A DNA stretch of 64,000 nucleotides from NCBI RefSeq assembly GCF_016743775.1, contig NZ_JAEQMY010000008.1, forward strand, positions 62,001-126,000. Direction: 5' to 3'. Below the pieces are notes generated by a model. That model ran no database searches. It saw nothing but the letters and a program-made list of their open reading frames with translations, and was not told where the DNA came from. Origin of the DNA: Microvirga aerilata (lineage in GTDB: Bacteria; Pseudomonadota; Alphaproteobacteria; Rhizobiales; Beijerinckiaceae). Shown here piece by piece: positions 23,993 through 32,871 of this stretch (its first letter is position 1; each line of letters starts with the position of its first letter). Both the position numbers and the translations under genes were made by a program.

Positions 23993-25084
23993 TCAGCGGA
24001 AGTGCTTCGACAGCTTGAGCCCCTGCGCCTGATAGTTCGACCCCGCCCCTGCCCCGTAGAGCACCCTGGGCCGCTCCGCCATGCGCTCGTAGACGAGCCG
24101 GCCGACGATCTGCCCGTCCTCTAGGATGAAGGGCACGTCGCGGGAGCGTACCTCCAGAACGGCGCGCGCGCCCTCCCCTCCGGCACCCGCATGGCCGAAG
24201 CCAGGATCGAAGAAGCCCGCATAATGGACCCGGAACTCCCCCACGAGGGGATCGAAGGGCACCATCTCGGCGGCGTAGTCCGGCGGCACGTGCACCGCTT
24301 CCTTGGAGGCCAGGATGTAGAACTGACCCGGGTCCAGGATCAGGGTGCGGCCCGCATTGGCGTAAAGCGGCTCCCAGAAATCGTCGATGCGGCAGGAGCC
24401 GGGCTTGTCCACGTCCACGAGCCCCGTATGCCGCTTGGCCCGGTAGCCGATGAGCCTGTCGGAGCCGAAGCCCTCCAGGTCCACGCTCACGGCGACGCCG
24501 TCCTGGATCGAGGGCTCGGCGGAGGTCACGACCCGCTCGTGCTGGTGCAGGGCGTGGAGCTCGGCATCGCTCAGGCGCACCTCGCCCTTGCGCAGGCGCA
24601 GCTGCGACAGGCGCGTGCCGGTTCTGACCAGCACCGGGAAGGTGCGCGGCGAGATCTCCGCGTAAAGGCGCCCCCGGTAGCCCGCCCCGATGGTGTCGAA
24701 TTCCTGGCTCTGGTCCGTGATCACCCGGGTGAACACGTCGATCCGCCCGGTCGAGCTCTTGGGGTTCGCGGCGGCCGAGAGATCCTCCGGCAGGGCCAGC
24801 TCCTCCTGCAGCTCGGCGATGTAGACGCTGCCCGTCTCCAGGATGGCTCCGGCCGCAAGATCGATCTCGTGGAAGCTCAGCTGGGCGAGGCGGTCCTGAA
24901 CCGTGTGGTTGCGCCCCGGCAGGAAGCTCGCGCGCACCCGGTAGGCCCGGCGGCCCAGCCTCAGGTCGAGGCTCGCCGGCTGGATCTGATCGGGGGCGAA
25001 CGGCGTCTCAGGCCTGATCGCGCCCGCGTCCGCGAGGCTCGCGATGGCATCGGCCGACTGAATCCCGTCCTTCAACGCAACCAT
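23993..25084 (-). CDS. dcd: 2'-deoxycytidine 5'-triphosphate deaminase, two-domain type
   Basis: The 363-residue protein belongs to the long alphaproteobacterial dCTP deaminase family (about twice the length of E. coli Dcd), which makes dUTP for thymidylate synthesis. Two dUTPase/Dcd-like beta domains are evident: the first around PASLDLRLGRRAYRV and ANPKSSTGRIDVFTRV, with GYRGRLYAEISPRTFPV; the second around LDPGQFYILASKE and RVHYAGFFDPGFGH. The S-S-T-G-R / D motif is the nucleotide-binding core. It is the first host gene beyond the tRNA junction and reads toward the tRNA. Confidence 0.88.
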   Translation of the reverse strand: MVALKDGIQSADAIASLADAGAIRPETPFAPDQIQPASLDLRLGRRAYRVRASFLPGRNHTVQDRLAQLSFHEIDLAAGAILETGSVYIAELQEELALPEDLSAAANPKSSTGRIDVFTRVITDQSQEFDTIGAGYRGRLYAEISPRTFPVLVRTGTRLSQLRLRKGEVRLSDAELHALHQHERVVTSAEPSIQDGVAVSVDLEGFGSDRLIGYRAKRHTGLVDVDKPGSCRIDDFWEPLYANAGRTLILDPGQFYILASKEAVHVPPDYAAEMVPFDPLVGEFRVHYAGFFDPGFGHAGAGGEGARAVLEVRSRDVPFILEDGQIVGRLVYERMAERPRVLYGAGAGSNYQAQGLKLSKHFR

Positions 25085-25205
25085 GTTGTCTTTCCCAGCG
25101 CCCTGCCCTCCCTGATGGATGAGCCTGGCCGTATCTAGAGCATCGGACTAAAAGCGGAAACCACATTCCGGACCGCATGATGGCCTTCGGAATGTTACGG
25201 AATCC

Positions 25206-25832
25206 TCAACCGCTTTCCCCTTCCTGGTCCCGGAAGGCGTGCCATGCCAGGGTGACCCGCGCCAGGGCGCTCATGAGGGTCAGGCCCGCGAAGGCATAGG
25301 CCAGAACCGGAAACCAGCCCGGCACCAGGATCATGCCGGCAAAGAACAGGATGGTCTCCGTGCCCTCCATGAAGCCGGCCGTGAAGTAGATCGACTTGAT
25401 CCCGCGGGAGGCCGTATCCATGCCCCGCTTGGCCGCAACCGCCGCAAAGGCCAGAAAGCTCGCGCCGTTCACATAGAAGGAGAACAGGAGAGCGGCGGCC
25501 GGAAGCGCAAAGCCCGGGGGCTCCCGCAGGGCGAAGGCCAGGGGCACGGCCCCGTAGACCGCAAAGTCGAAGACGATATCGAGAAACCCGCCCCTGTCCG
25601 TGCGCCGGGTCGCCCGGGCCACGGCGCCGTCGAGCCCGTCGAGGAGCCTGTTCAGCCCGAACAGGACGAGAGCCGCCGCATCCAGGCGCAGGGCGATCGC
25701 AACAGCGCAGGCCAGCCCGACCCCGAACCCCAGGATCGTGACGGCATCGGCCGAAAGCCCCGCCCGGGCAGCGCCCTGCCCGAGACGATCCAGGAACGGA
25801 TCGATCCTGCGCCGCATCCACCCGTCGAGCAT
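25206..25832 (-). CDS. CDP-alcohol phosphatidyltransferase family protein
   Basis: A 208-residue integral membrane enzyme. The family motif D-G-x2-A-R-x8-G-x3-D-x3-D is intact: DGAVARATRRTDRGGFLDIVFD around residues 68-90, and five or so hydrophobic segments follow. These enzymes transfer a phosphatidyl group from CDP-diacylglycerol to an alcohol in phospholipid synthesis; the acceptor cannot be told from sequence alone. The ATG at 25832 is preceded by AGAAGGGG; a longer frame begins at 25895 but its extra N-terminus looks uncoding. Confidence 0.82.
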   Translation of the reverse strand: MLDGWMRRRIDPFLDRLGQGAARAGLSADAVTILGFGVGLACAVAIALRLDAAALVLFGLNRLLDGLDGAVARATRRTDRGGFLDIVFDFAVYGAVPLAFALREPPGFALPAAALLFSFYVNGASFLAFAAVAAKRGMDTASRGIKSIYFTAGFMEGTETILFFAGMILVPGWFPVLAYAFAGLTLMSALARVTLAWHAFRDQEGESG

Positions 25833-25921
25833 GGCCCCTTCTCCCCTGCCTCGATTGACGAGGCCCGCCGGCGGCCTTACCACAGGCGCATGCATTCACT
25901 CCACCGGCTCGAGGCACGCTC

Positions 25922-26314
25922 ATGTACAAGGCTGTGACCCGCGGCATCTCTGTGACGGTAACGCCCCGCTACATGCCCGAAGAGTCCACCCCCGATCATG
26001 GCCGGTACTTCTTCGCCTATACGGTCGAGATCATCAACACGAGCCTCGACCGGGTTCAGCTGCGCGCCCGCCACTGGCGGATCACCGACGAGCACGGCCA
26101 TGTGCAGGAGGTGCGCGGAGCGGGCGTCGTCGGCGAGGAGCCCGTGCTCGGGCCGGGCGAGAGCTTCAGCTACACGAGCGGCTGCCCCTTGACCACGCCG
26201 AGCGGCACCATGCAGGGAACCTACCTGATGGAGACCGCCAGCGGCGAGACGTTCGACGCCGCGATCCCGGCTTTCTCACTCGATATCCCGCGCACGAAGC
26301 GCGTGCTTCACTGA
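25922..26314 (+). CDS. apaG: ApaG protein
   Basis: A 130-residue ApaG-domain protein (fibronectin-III-like beta sandwich), matching the family length. Conserved blocks are FAYTVEIINTS, VQLRARHWRITDEHG, VVGEEPVLGPGESFSYTSG and LTTPSGTMQGTY. ApaG has been linked to divalent cation resistance and diadenosine tetraphosphate-related phenotypes, but its biochemical role is unclear. argE starts seven bases after its stop, so the two are probably cotranscribed. Confidence 0.93.
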   Translation: MYKAVTRGISVTVTPRYMPEESTPDHGRYFFAYTVEIINTSLDRVQLRARHWRITDEHGHVQEVRGAGVVGEEPVLGPGESFSYTSGCPLTTPSGTMQGTYLMETASGETFDAAIPAFSLDIPRTKRVLH

Positions 26315-26321
26315 GGTCCTG

Positions 26322-27494
26322 ATGTCGTCCACCGGTCAGCGGCTGACGCCGCTCGAAATGCTGGCAAAGCTCGTGTCCTTCGACACCGTGAGCTCCAAGT
26401 CCAACCTGCCCCTGATCGAATTCGTGGAAGAGTATCTGCAGGGCTGGAACGTGCCTTACCTGCGCGTGCCGAACGAGGCAGGCGACAAGGCCGCGCTCTA
26501 TGCCACGGTCGGCCCGCAGGACCGGGGCGGGATCGTGCTCTCCGGCCACACGGACGTGGTGCCGGTGACGGGTCAGGCCTGGACGTCGGACCCTTTCACG
26601 CTGCGCGTGGAGAACGGGCGCGCCTATGGGCGCGGCGCGGTGGACATGAAGGCCTTCGACGCGCTGGCCTTGGCGATGGTGCCGGAGTTTCTGGCCGCGA
26701 ACCTCAAGACGCCGATCCACATCATGCTCTCCTACGACGAGGAGACCACCTGCCTCGGGGTGATCGACACCATCCGGCGGCTTGGGCATGACCTGCCTCT
26801 GCCGAAGGCCGCCATCGTGGGGGAGCCCACGATGCTGGAGGTGGTGGATGCGCATAAAAGCGTGGTGACCTTCACCACCACGGTGCACGGCTTCGAGGCT
26901 CATTCCTCGAAGCCTTATCTCGGCGCAAGCGCCGTGATGACCGCGGCCGACATGATCGCCGAGCTGAACCGCATCGGCGACGAGATGATGGAGCGCGGCG
27001 ACACGAGCGGACGCTTCGATCCGCCCTACACCACCGTGCATGTGGGCGTGATCTCAGGGGGCACGGCGCGCAACATCATCTCCAAGTCCTGCAGCTTCCA
27101 CTGGGAATTCCGGGGCCTGCCGAGCCTCGATCCGCAGGAAATCCCCAGCCGGCTCGACCGGTTCGTGCAGGAGACGGCCGTGAAGCGCCTCAACCGCTTC
27201 GGCGAATTCGGCCGGATCGAGACGAAGCTCGAGGTCGCGGTGCCGGGCCTCGCGCCGGAGCCGGGCTCGGCGGCCGAAGTGCTGGCCTTGAGGCTTGCGG
27301 GCAAGAACCACACGCAGACCGTGCCCTTCGGCACGGAGGCGGGCCACTACCAGGCGGCCGGCATTCCCACCGTGGTCTGCGGCCCGGGCTCCATCGATCA
27401 GGCCCATCAGCCCGACGAATACATCACCCTGGACCAGCTCGAGGCGGGCGTAGCCTTCATGCGCCGGCTGGCCGCGACGTGTGCCGGTTCTTGA
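26322..27494 (+). CDS. argE: Acetylornithine deacetylase
   Basis: A 390-residue M20-family zinc metallohydrolase that removes the acetyl group from N-acetylornithine in arginine synthesis. The metal and catalytic motifs are visible: SGHTDVVPV (His/Asp), YGRGAVDMKAF (bridging Asp), SYDEETTCLG (catalytic Glu pair), and the C-terminal PFGTEAGHYQ. The dimerisation domain lies between about residues 180 and 300. argD and argF lie on the opposite strand 1.5 kb away, so arginine genes cluster here. Confidence 0.92.
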   Translation: MSSTGQRLTPLEMLAKLVSFDTVSSKSNLPLIEFVEEYLQGWNVPYLRVPNEAGDKAALYATVGPQDRGGIVLSGHTDVVPVTGQAWTSDPFTLRVENGRAYGRGAVDMKAFDALALAMVPEFLAANLKTPIHIMLSYDEETTCLGVIDTIRRLGHDLPLPKAAIVGEPTMLEVVDAHKSVVTFTTTVHGFEAHSSKPYLGASAVMTAADMIAELNRIGDEMMERGDTSGRFDPPYTTVHVGVISGGTARNIISKSCSFHWEFRGLPSLDPQEIPSRLDRFVQETAVKRLNRFGEFGRIETKLEVAVPGLAPEPGSAAEVLALRLAGKNHTQTVPFGTEAGHYQAAGIPTVVCGPGSIDQAHQPDEYITLDQLEAGVAFMRRLAATCAGS

Positions 27495-27600
27495 GCACGT
27501 CCCGTATCATGTCCCAGCCATGACGAGCAGGCGTCATTCCCGGCACATGGGGTGCGGGAAGGAGTTTCATGGAAGGAGTTCCATGGCGGTGCGCGGGTGA

Positions 27601-27985
27601 ATGGATTCCCTTCCCCTGCGCTTTCGCTCCGGCCGGGAATGACACGGAGGGCAGCGCCACAAGATTAGCGCTCCGCTGTCATCCCCGGCGAGCCGCAGGC
27701 GAGGGAAGGGGATCCACTCACACGTCGAGCCCTATGGATTCCCTTCCCCTGCGATGGCTTTCGCCATCTCCGGCCGGGAATGACACCGCCGCAGCACCCC
27801 TCCCATCCCCGGCCTTTTTCCCAGGCTTCCGATCCTGTGAAGCACCCTCGCCGTCATCCCGGGGCCGCTTCAGCGGAGCCCGGGATCCATAACCGCTGAC
27901 GGCGCTGGTTGAGACGATGCGATAGCCGCTGCGTCCCCTTCTACAGCGTCAGCGTTTATGGATCCCCGCCTGCGCGGGGATGACA
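27601..27985. repeat. Cluster of five intergenic palindromic repeats
   Basis: The gene-free stretch 27495-28035 between argE and hslO holds at least five related hairpin elements. Two start ATGGATTCCCTTCCCCTGCG and end CCGGCCGGGAATGACA (27601-27645, 27734-27785). Three variants have TGTCATCCCCGG... or GTCATCCCGGGG... with GGATCCA ends (27677-27716, 27853-27890) or ATGGATCCCCGC...GGGGATGACA (27958-27985). Both orientations occur. Each folds by its GG/CC arms. Such dispersed intergenic palindromes are typical of GC-rich Hyphomicrobiales genomes; they can act as transcription stops between convergent genes. Confidence 0.75.
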
Positions 27986-28035
27986 GCGGAGGGCAGGCTT
28001 ATGCTTCCAACCTGCTTCAAGCCTCGGACTTGTTT

Positions 28036-29025
28036 TCAAGCCTCAGACTTGGCGATCTCGGCCTCCACCTCGGCGGGGTCGAGATCGTAGAAGCGGGAGC
28101 AGAACTCGCAGGTGATGCCGATGCGGCCGTTGTCGCCCACCATGTCGCGGCGATCCTCCGGCGGGAAGCGCCGCATCATGCCCATGATGCGCTCGTGCGA
28201 GCAGGAGCATTCCTCATGCAGGTGCTGGCCCTCGAACACCCGCACCCCGCGCTCGTGGAAGAGCCGGTAGAGCAGCCGCTCGCTGGAAACGGCCGGATCG
28301 ATCAGCTCGTGATCCTCGACCGTGCCCACCAGGGACTTGGCCTCCATCCAGGCGTCGTCCTCCGACGGCTGTGCGAGATCGTTCGACGGATGCCCTTCCG
28401 GGATGTCGCCGGGATCGAGGTCGGGCTGGCGCAGCCGCTCCGAGGACGAGGGCAGGAACTGGATCATCAGCCCGCCGGCCCGATAGGTGTGGCGGCCGCC
28501 CTCGAACTGCTCGGCCACCGCGAGGCGCACCTGCGTCGGGATCTGCTCGGACTGGCGGAAATACTGGTGCGCCGCCTCCTCGAAGCCCTGGCCTTCGAGC
28601 GCCACCACGCCCTGGTAGCGGCTCCGGTCGGAGCCCTGGTCGATGGTCATGGCAAGGTAGCCGGAGCCGAGAAGCTCGCCCGTTCCCGGGGAGGTGGAGC
28701 CCAGGGCCTCGATCCTGTCCTTGTCGAAGCGGGCCGTGGCGCGAAGCCGATCGGGCGCGTTGAAGTCGACCACCACCATGTCGATGACGCCGTCGGTCTT
28801 GGTCTGAAGCTGGAAGCGCCCTTCCAGCTTCAGGGACGCGCCGAGCATGACGGTCAGCGCCGCCGCTTCGCCGATGACGCGGGCCACCATGTCGGGATAG
28901 CCGTGACGGGCCAGGATCGTGTCGATGGAAGGCCCGAGACGCACCACGCGCCCGCGCACGTCGAGGGGCTCGACCGCGAAAGGCAGGACCACGTCGTCGT
29001 TTCCTTCAAACGAGGCTGAACTCAT
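28036..29025 (-). CDS. hslO: Redox-regulated chaperone Hsp33
   Basis: The 329-residue protein is Hsp33, a holdase chaperone activated by oxidation of its zinc-binding cysteines. The C-terminal redox switch is intact: CSCSHERIM followed about thirty residues later by [12 protein letters not shown]. The N-terminal domain shows [10 protein letters not shown] and [12 protein letters not shown]. The ATG at 29025 overlaps the argF stop as ATGA, so translation is coupled to argF; a longer reading from 29049 would run into argF. Placement with arginine genes is a common alphaproteobacterial neighbourhood rather than a functional link that can be seen here. Confidence 0.93.
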   Translation of the reverse strand: MSSASFEGNDDVVLPFAVEPLDVRGRVVRLGPSIDTILARHGYPDMVARVIGEAAALTVMLGASLKLEGRFQLQTKTDGVIDMVVVDFNAPDRLRATARFDKDRIEALGSTSPGTGELLGSGYLAMTIDQGSDRSRYQGVVALEGQGFEEAAHQYFRQSEQIPTQVRLAVAEQFEGGRHTYRAGGLMIQFLPSSSERLRQPDLDPGDIPEGHPSNDLAQPSEDDAWMEAKSLVGTVEDHELIDPAVSSERLLYRLFHERGVRVFEGQHLHEECSCSHERIMGMMRRFPPEDRRDMVGDNGRIGITCEFCSRFYDLDPAEVEAEIAKSEA

Positions 29026-29948
29026 GCGCTTGCTGCTCCAAGGCACCACGCGAGGATGCCCTTTTGTGCGTGAAGCCGGTTCTCGGCCTCATCGAAGACC
29101 ACGGATTGCGGACCGTCCATGACCTCGTCCGTCACTTCCTCGCCGCGATGCGCCGGAAGGCAATGCATGAAGACAGCGTCCTTGTCGGCCACGCCCATGA
29201 GCCGGCCGTTGACCTGGTAGGGCTTCAGCAGGTTCTGGCGGCGGAACTCGTCGTCGTCGCCCATGGACACCCAGCAATCGGTGATGACGGCGTGGGCTCC
29301 CTCGGCGGCCTCGAAGGCATCGGTCGTCACGCTGATCTGCGCTCCTTCCTGTTTCGCCCAGGACAAAAGCTCCGGACGGGGGGCAAGTTCCGGCGGCGAG
29401 GCGATGTTCAGCCGGAAATCGAGGCGGGCCGCCGCGTGAACCCAGGAGGCGAGCACGTTGTTGGCGTCCCCCGTCCAGGCGATGGTCCGCCCCTGGATGG
29501 AGCCGCGATGCTCCTCGAAGGTCATGATGTCGGCCATGATCTGGCACGGATGGGTCATCTTGGTCAGGCCGTTGATCACCGGGATCGTGGCGTATTGGGC
29601 AAGCTCCGTCACCATGGCATGGTCGAGGGTGCGGATCATGATCGCGTCCACGTAGCGGGACAGGACCCGCGCCGTGTCGGCGATGCTCTCGCCGCGGCCG
29701 AGCTGCATCTCCTTGCCGGTGAGCATCAGCGTCTCGCCGCCAAGCTCGCGCATGCCCACGTCGAAGGAGACGCGGGTGCGGGTGGAGGGCTTGTCGAACA
29801 CCATGGCGAGAGTCTTGCCCTCCAGGGGACGGTCCTTGGCCTTCTCGCCCCGGCGGCGCTTGGCCTTGATCTCGGATCCCACATCCAGGAGATGGCGGAT
29901 CTCGGCTGCGGAGAAGTCGCTGAGATCGAGGAAGTGACGGGTCTTCAT
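29022..29948 (-). CDS. argF: Ornithine carbamoyltransferase
   Basis: A 308-residue enzyme forming citrulline from ornithine and carbamoyl phosphate. The carbamoyl-phosphate loop [10 protein letters not shown], the THPCQIMAD motif, the ornithine loop around [11 protein letters not shown] and the [11 protein letters not shown] signature are all present. Its ATG overlaps the argD stop (ATGA) and its stop overlaps the hslO start, making a tightly coupled argD-argF-hslO operon. Confidence 0.96.
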   Translation of the reverse strand: MKTRHFLDLSDFSAAEIRHLLDVGSEIKAKRRRGEKAKDRPLEGKTLAMVFDKPSTRTRVSFDVGMRELGGETLMLTGKEMQLGRGESIADTARVLSRYVDAIMIRTLDHAMVTELAQYATIPVINGLTKMTHPCQIMADIMTFEEHRGSIQGRTIAWTGDANNVLASWVHAAARLDFRLNIASPPELAPRPELLSWAKQEGAQISVTTDAFEAAEGAHAVITDCWVSMGDDDEFRRQNLLKPYQVNGRLMGVADKDAVFMHCLPAHRGEEVTDEVMDGPQSVVFDEAENRLHAQKGILAWCLGAASA

Positions 29949-31153
29949 TGGGCTGCTCCCGGCTGAGCGGCGGTCTTCAGCTCAGTTTCCATGGCCGCGC
30001 AGGCGGCGTCCAGGCGGTTGAAGGCTTCCGCGATGTCCCCGTCGCTCACGATCAGCGGCGGCAGGAGGCGGACCACGTTGTCGCCGGCCCCGATCACGAA
30101 GATCTTCTGGGCGCGGGCGGCGGCGATGAACTCGGTGTTCGGCACCACGGTGCGCAGGCCCATCATGAGCCCCTGCCCCCGCACCTCGGCGATGACCCCC
30201 GGGTGGCGGTCCTTCAGCTCGGCGAGGCGCTGCTTGAGGAGCAGGCCCTTGCGCTCGACCTCCTTCAGGAAGCCGGGCTCCAGGATCACGTCGAGCACCG
30301 CGTTGCCCACCGCCATGGCGAGCGGGTTGCCCCCGAAGGTGGTGCCGTGCGTTCCCGCGGTCAGGCCCTTGGCGGCCTCGGCCGTGGCGAGGCACGCGCC
30401 CATGGGGAATCCGCCGCCGATGCCCTTGGCGACCGACATGATGTCGGGGGTCACGCCGGTCAGCTCATAGGCGAACAGCTTGCCGGTGCGGCCGACGCCG
30501 GTCTGGATCTCGTCGAAGATCAGGAGGAGGCCGTGCCGGTCGCACAGGGCGCGCAGCTCCCGCAGGAAGGCCACGGGAATCTGGCGGATGCCGCTCTCGC
30601 CCTGGATCGGCTCGATCATGAGGGCGGCCGTCTCGGGCACGATGGCGGCCTTCAGGGCCTCGAGATCGTCGAAGGGCACCTGGTCGAAGCCTTCGGCCTT
30701 GGGACCGAAGCCTTCCAGGTACTTGGCCTGCCCGCCGGCCGCGATGGTGCCGAGCGTGCGGCCGTGGAAGGCGCCCTCGAAGGTGATGATGCGGAAGCGC
30801 TCGGGGTTCCCGTTCACGTAATGATAGCGGCGGGCCATCTTCATGGCCGCCTCGTTGGCCTCGGCGCCGGAATTGGAGAAGAACACCACGTCCGCGAAGG
30901 TGTTGTCCACGAGACGCTGCGCCAGCCGCTCCCCTTCGGGGATCTGGACGAGGTTCGAGGTGTGCCAGATCTTGGAGGCCTGCTCGGTGAGGGCCTGCAC
31001 CAGATGCGGATGGGCGTGGCCCAGGGCGTTGACCGCGATGCCGGCCCCGAAATCGAGATATCGCTCGCCATCTCGGCCGAAGAGCCAGGGGCCCTCCCCT
31101 TTCTCGAAGGAAAGTTCGGCGCGTGCGTAGTTCTGCAGCAATGGCGATGTCAC
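29945..31153 (-). CDS. argD: Acetylornithine aminotransferase
   Basis: A 402-residue class-III PLP-dependent aminotransferase acting on N-acetylornithine. Recognisable blocks are [49 protein letters not shown] and the PLP lysine in [15 protein letters not shown] at 31153 is chosen because GGAG stands seven bases upstream; the longer reading from a TTG at 31180 overlaps the leader. A promoter-like sequence, a hairpin with T-run and an Arg-rich short frame lie directly upstream. Confidence 0.93.
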   Translation of the reverse strand: MTSPLLQNYARAELSFEKGEGPWLFGRDGERYLDFGAGIAVNALGHAHPHLVQALTEQASKIWHTSNLVQIPEGERLAQRLVDNTFADVVFFSNSGAEANEAAMKMARRYHYVNGNPERFRIITFEGAFHGRTLGTIAAGGQAKYLEGFGPKAEGFDQVPFDDLEALKAAIVPETAALMIEPIQGESGIRQIPVAFLRELRALCDRHGLLLIFDEIQTGVGRTGKLFAYELTGVTPDIMSVAKGIGGGFPMGACLATAEAAKGLTAGTHGTTFGGNPLAMAVGNAVLDVILEPGFLKEVERKGLLLKQRLAELKDRHPGVIAEVRGQGLMMGLRTVVPNTEFIAAARAQKIFVIGAGDNVVRLLPPLIVSDGDIAEAFNRLDAACAAMETELKTAAQPGAAQ

Positions 31154-31167
31154 GGGTTGTCTCCGCC

Positions 31168-31266
31168 TCAAGGGACCCAAGGTCGCACCCGGGCCCGAAA
31201 AAGAAAGCGCCGCCCTGAGCGGGGCGGCACGGCTGTGGATTCTAACGAGGCTGAAGACCCTGTCAA
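31168..31266 (-). promoter_or_regulatory. ArgD leader: promoter, terminator-like hairpin and Arg-rich short frame
   Basis: On the minus strand TTGACA (31266-31261), a 16-base spacer and TAGAAT (31244-31239) form a good sigma-70 promoter. Immediately after the expected start, GCCGCCC (31228-31222) pairs with GGGCGGC (31215-31209) across a six-base loop and is followed by GCTTTCTTTTTC, the form of an intrinsic terminator. A frame starting GTG at 31230 runs across this hairpin to TGA at 31170-31168, fifteen bases before argD; six of its twenty codons are Arg. This suggests attenuation but GC-rich DNA yields Arg codons by chance. Confidence 0.5.
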
Positions 31267-31525
31267 TTCAAGAGAAATGAACTGACCCATCACAAGGAAT
31301 TTTGACCCAGGGTGAGTTCCTTGGGGAAAACGACATGGCCTGTTCAGGGACTCTTGCGCCGGAGTCCACCCATCCTGTAACTTCGGGGCAGTCGAGTACG
31401 GCATTCGTGCGGCGGCTTTCACCCTCAGGAGCGACCCTCGCAGCGCGGTCGGACATAAAAACCCTGTCCGCGAGGCATCCGGGATTCTGAGTTTCAAAGC
31501 GGCCACCGATGGAGGCAGGTCAAAA

Positions 31526-32077
31526 ATGATAGATGCGGGCGCAACTTGGACGGACGAGCGGGTCGAGCTCCTGAAGAAGCTCTGGATTGACGGTTTGAGC
31601 GCGAGCCAGATCGCCGCCGAGCTCGGCAACGTGACCCGCAACGCGGTGATCGGCAAGGTCCATCGCCTCGGCCTCTCCGGCCGCGCCAAGGATGCCAAGC
31701 CCGCAGGCTCCCCGGCGGCCGCGGCCCGCCCGCGCAAGGCCACCCGCGCTCCCAGCGCGCCGGCCCCCATCGCGCCTCAGCCGCACAACAACAACGTGAA
31801 CAACGTGGTGATCGCCCCGATCCCGCTGCAGCCCGTGATCGAGGAGCCCGCCCTCCTGCCCGACGAGGAGCTTGCGGTTCCCATGTCCGAGCGCGTGACC
31901 ATCATGGATCTGCGCGAGTCCATGTGCCGCTGGCCCATGGGCGATCCGACGAAGCCGGACTTCCGCTTCTGCGGCGGCCGCTCCATCACGGGCCTGCCCT
32001 ATTGCACCCATCACTCGCGGATCGCCTACCAGCCGGTGGCCGACCGCAAGCGCGAACGCAAGCTCGCCCGGGCATAA
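31526..32077 (+). CDS. gcrA: Cell-cycle regulator GcrA
   Basis: The 183-residue protein is GcrA, the alphaproteobacterial transcription factor that works with sigma-70 at promoters bearing GANTC sites methylated by CcrM. The N-terminal helix-turn-helix WTDERVELLKKLW...LSASQIAAELGN...TRNAVIGKVHRLGL is textbook, and the C-terminal RNA-polymerase-binding part has MCRWPMGDP and FCGGRSITGLPYC. A low-complexity Ala/Pro/Asn linker separates them. A shared terminator follows. Confidence 0.96.
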   Translation: MIDAGATWTDERVELLKKLWIDGLSASQIAAELGNVTRNAVIGKVHRLGLSGRAKDAKPAGSPAAAARPRKATRAPSAPAPIAPQPHNNNVNNVVIAPIPLQPVIEEPALLPDEELAVPMSERVTIMDLRESMCRWPMGDPTKPDFRFCGGRSITGLPYCTHHSRIAYQPVADRKRERKLARA

Positions 32078-32100
32078 GACTCCGACGCGATCCAAACGAA

Positions 32101-32136
32101 GAGGCCGCGCTGTGTTCCTGCAGCGCGGCCTCTTTG
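32101..32136. terminator. Bidirectional terminator between gcrA and phoB
   Basis: Twelve-base arms GAGGCCGCGCTG (32101-32112) and CAGCGCGGCCTC (32121-32132) form a perfect stem with an eight-base loop; TTT follows on the plus strand and T-rich sequence (from ACGAA upstream) on the other. It separates convergent gcrA and phoB. Confidence 0.75.
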
Positions 32137-32152
32137 CTTTCATGTTCCGGCG

Positions 32153-32869
32153 TCAGGCGTCGAGCGCCTGCTCCTCGCGGGCGAAGGTCTCGTCGAAGGA
32201 ATAGCCCGCGCCCCTGACCGTCCTGATCGGGTCGGGCCTGCGCGGCAGGTTGATGGCCTTGCGCAGGCGGCCCACATGCACGTCCACCGTGCGCTCGTCG
32301 ATATAAACGTCGTGGCCCCACACGGCGTTGAGCAGGTGCTCGCGGGAGAAGACGCGGCCGGGGCTCTGCATCAGGAACTCGAGCAGGCGAAACTCCGTGG
32401 GTCCGAGATGCAGCTCCTGGCCCGACCGGCGCACCCGGTGGGTTTCGCGATCGAGCTCGATGTCGCCGGCCCTCAGCAGGGTCGCGATATGCGTGGGCTT
32501 CGCCCGGCGCAGGAGCGCGCGCACCCGCGCCAGCAGCTCCGGCACGGAGAACGGCTTGACGATGTAGTCGTCGGCGCCGGTGGCAAGCCCGCGGATGCGG
32601 TCGCCCTCCTCGCCGCGGGCGGTGAGCATGATGATGGGCAGGCGCTCGATCTCCGAGCGCGCGCGGATGCGCCGGCACAGCTCGATCCCGGAAAGGCCCG
32701 GCAGCATCCAGTCCAGCAGCACGATGTCGGGCACCTGCTCCCGCAGGCGGATTTCCGCCTCGTCCCCGCGGGACACGCTGTCCACCTCGTAGCCTTCGGC
32801 CTCGAGGTTGTAGCGCAGCAGCAGCATCAAGGGCTCTTCGTCCTCGACGATCAGAACGCGAGGCCCCAT
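32153..32869 (-). CDS. phoB: Phosphate regulon response regulator PhoB
   Basis: A 238-residue OmpR-family response regulator. Receiver domain: VLIVEDEEP acidic pocket, phospho-acceptor Asp in DIVLLDWMLPG, the conserved Lys in DDYIVKPFS. DNA-binding winged helix: GPTEFRLLEFLM, RTVDVHVGRLRKAI, TVRGAGYSF. It activates pst and other phosphate-starvation genes through Pho boxes. The start follows the phoU stop by two bases; it is the last gene of the pst operon. Confidence 0.95.
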   Translation of the reverse strand: MGPRVLIVEDEEPLMLLLRYNLEAEGYEVDSVSRGDEAEIRLREQVPDIVLLDWMLPGLSGIELCRRIRARSEIERLPIIMLTARGEEGDRIRGLATGADDYIVKPFSVPELLARVRALLRRAKPTHIATLLRAGDIELDRETHRVRRSGQELHLGPTEFRLLEFLMQSPGRVFSREHLLNAVWGHDVYIDERTVDVHVGRLRKAINLPRRPDPIRTVRGAGYSFDETFAREEQALDA

Positions 32870-32871
32870 CC

